Source of the DNA: an uncultured Flavobacteriaceae bacterium
GTDB lineage: Bacteria; Bacteroidota; Bacteroidia; Flavobacteriales; Flavobacteriaceae
NCBI GenBank assembly: GCA_943789465.1
Contig: CALSUF010000002.1
Coordinates: 434,001 to 498,000, forward strand
DNA: 64,000 nucleotides
Direction of reading: 5' to 3'
The translations under genes and the position numbers were made by a program. Below are positions 63,366-64,000 of the stretch, in pieces. Numbering within the stretch: position 1 is the stretch's first letter; each line of letters opens with the position of its first letter. Below the pieces are notes generated by a model. It had not been told where the DNA came from. It saw only the letters and a list, made by a program, of their open reading frames with translations, and made no database searches.

Positions 63366-64000
63366 AGAATTTTGGACTGCTCGGTAAACATATTGACTAC
63401 TCCTTTTCGAGAAGTTATTTTAAAGATAAATTTGAAACCAACAAATTAGATTGTACTTATAACAACTTTGACTTAGAAACAATCGAAGATTTTGAGTCTT
63501 TGATAACTTCTGACATAGAAATTACAGGCCTAAATGTTACCATCCCTTACAAACAAGTCGTCATTCCTTATTTAGATGCCATTGATTCTGAAGCACAAGA
63601 AATTGGAGCTGTGAATACTATTAAAATAGAAAACGGGAAATTGACAGGTTTCAATACGGATCATTATGGATTTCAACAGAGTATAAAACCCCATCTTAAA
63701 CCCCACCACAAAAAAGCTTTAATTTTAGGGACTGGTGGCGCATCAAAAGCAATCGCTTATGCTTTAAAAAAATTAGGAATATGTTTTGAATATGTATCCA
63801 GAACTCAATCACATAACGTTAAATATACCTATAAATCCTTAGCAACTAGTGGAATTGAAGACTACCAAATTATCATAAACTGTACACCATTAGGAACATT
63901 TCCAGACATTCACAAATGTCCAGAAATTCCTTATGAACATATCACGTCAAAACATTTATTATTTGATTTGATTTACAATCCAGAAGAAACTTTATTCCTC
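63362..64000 (+). CDS. aroE: Shikimate dehydrogenase, cut by the window end
   Basis: The first 213 codons of AroE, open to the right edge. F-G-L-L-G-K-H-I-D-Y-S-F-S near the start is the shikimate site, G-L-N-V-T-I-P-Y-K holds the catalytic Lys, G-A-V-N-T-I and N-T-D-H-Y-G-F hold the Asn and Asp, and G-T-G-G-A-S-K-A is the NADP site. It reduces 3-dehydroshikimate for aromatic amino acids. The ATG lies in the stop of the DUF368 gene (ATGA). Confidence 0.93.
   Translation, partial: MKNFGLLGKHIDYSFSRSYFKDKFETNKLDCTYNNFDLETIEDFESLITSDIEITGLNVTIPYKQVVIPYLDAIDSEAQEIGAVNTIKIENGKLTGFNTDHYGFQQSIKPHLKPHHKKALILGTGGASKAIAYALKKLGICFEYVSRTQSHNVKYTYKSLATSGIEDYQIIINCTPLGTFPDIHKCPEIPYEHITSKHLLFDLIYNPEETLFL

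Overview
The window is core chromosome of a member of the Flavobacteriaceae (phylum Bacteroidota). The DNA is AT-rich and almost fully coding, and no gap between genes exceeds about 225 bases. Signs of this group are the gliding lipoprotein GldI, a parA-parB-DUF5683-dapB-lepB-WbqC gene string, a mutL-rhomboid-rhomboid-endonuclease string, an OstA/LptA-like protein, a two-subunit methylmalonyl-CoA mutase, and many start-proximal TAnnTTTG boxes (the Bacteroidota -7 element). There are no rRNA or tRNA genes, CRISPR arrays, prophages or insertion sequences that I could see. About 63 genes are called; the first (kdsC) and last (aroE) are cut by the window edges.

Layout. 1-8 kb: kdsC-maf, a reverse block yheT-tilS-pabB, a DEAD-box helicase, an ECF sigma factor and lpdA. 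8-19 kb: an Lrp regulator divergent from a Cys/Met-type PLP enzyme, a YdjM-like membrane protein, a polyphosphate-glucokinase-like ROK kinase, holA, a stand-alone HsdR N-terminal-domain protein, a family 2 glycosyltransferase, an OmpA-type lipoprotein, pheT and trxB. 19.8-24.2 kb: udk-divIC-mutA-mutB, overlapping by 1 to 8 bases. 24.3-30.7 kb: two tandem ParA genes, parB, DUF5683, dapB, a frame-shifted lepB and a WbqC-like gene. 30.7-37.3 kb, mostly reverse: an eroded DUF6122 gene, an endonuclease-like gene, two rhomboid proteases (one frame-shifted), mutL, two small membrane proteins, ribH and a TPR protein. 37.4-46.3 kb: recF, a lipoprotein, a DUF721/DciA-like gene, ndk, a DHH phosphoesterase, gldI, a cyclophilin-FKBP fusion, pepD, a DUF3810 protease-like protein and an acidic repeat lipoprotein. 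46.5-64 kb: two amidohydrolase-family genes, a SpoU methyltransferase, relA/spoT, fur, purA, an OstA-like gene, a class III aminotransferase, a TPR protein, an M23 peptidase, two DUF368 proteins and aroE.

The genes are mainly housekeeping: translation, replication and repair, chromosome partition, cofactors, cell envelope and stress signalling. I do not see a clear new defence or mobile system. The points most worth a second look are: (1) single-base frameshifts in two membrane proteases, lepB and a rhomboid, with an internally deleted DUF6122 gene between them, all within 4.4 kb; (2) a second ParA with a C-terminal extension directly upstream of parAB; (3) an amidohydrolase pair in which two of the three enzyme-like units have lost the metal-binding HxH motif; (4) an acidic lipoprotein made of six half-repeats with a 9-base microsatellite; (5) a MutL whose endonuclease motif reads DQNR instead of DQH-; (6) a 10-base inverted repeat between the Lrp regulator and its divergent neighbour; and (7) a 19-base element present twice, next to a DnaA-box-like core.
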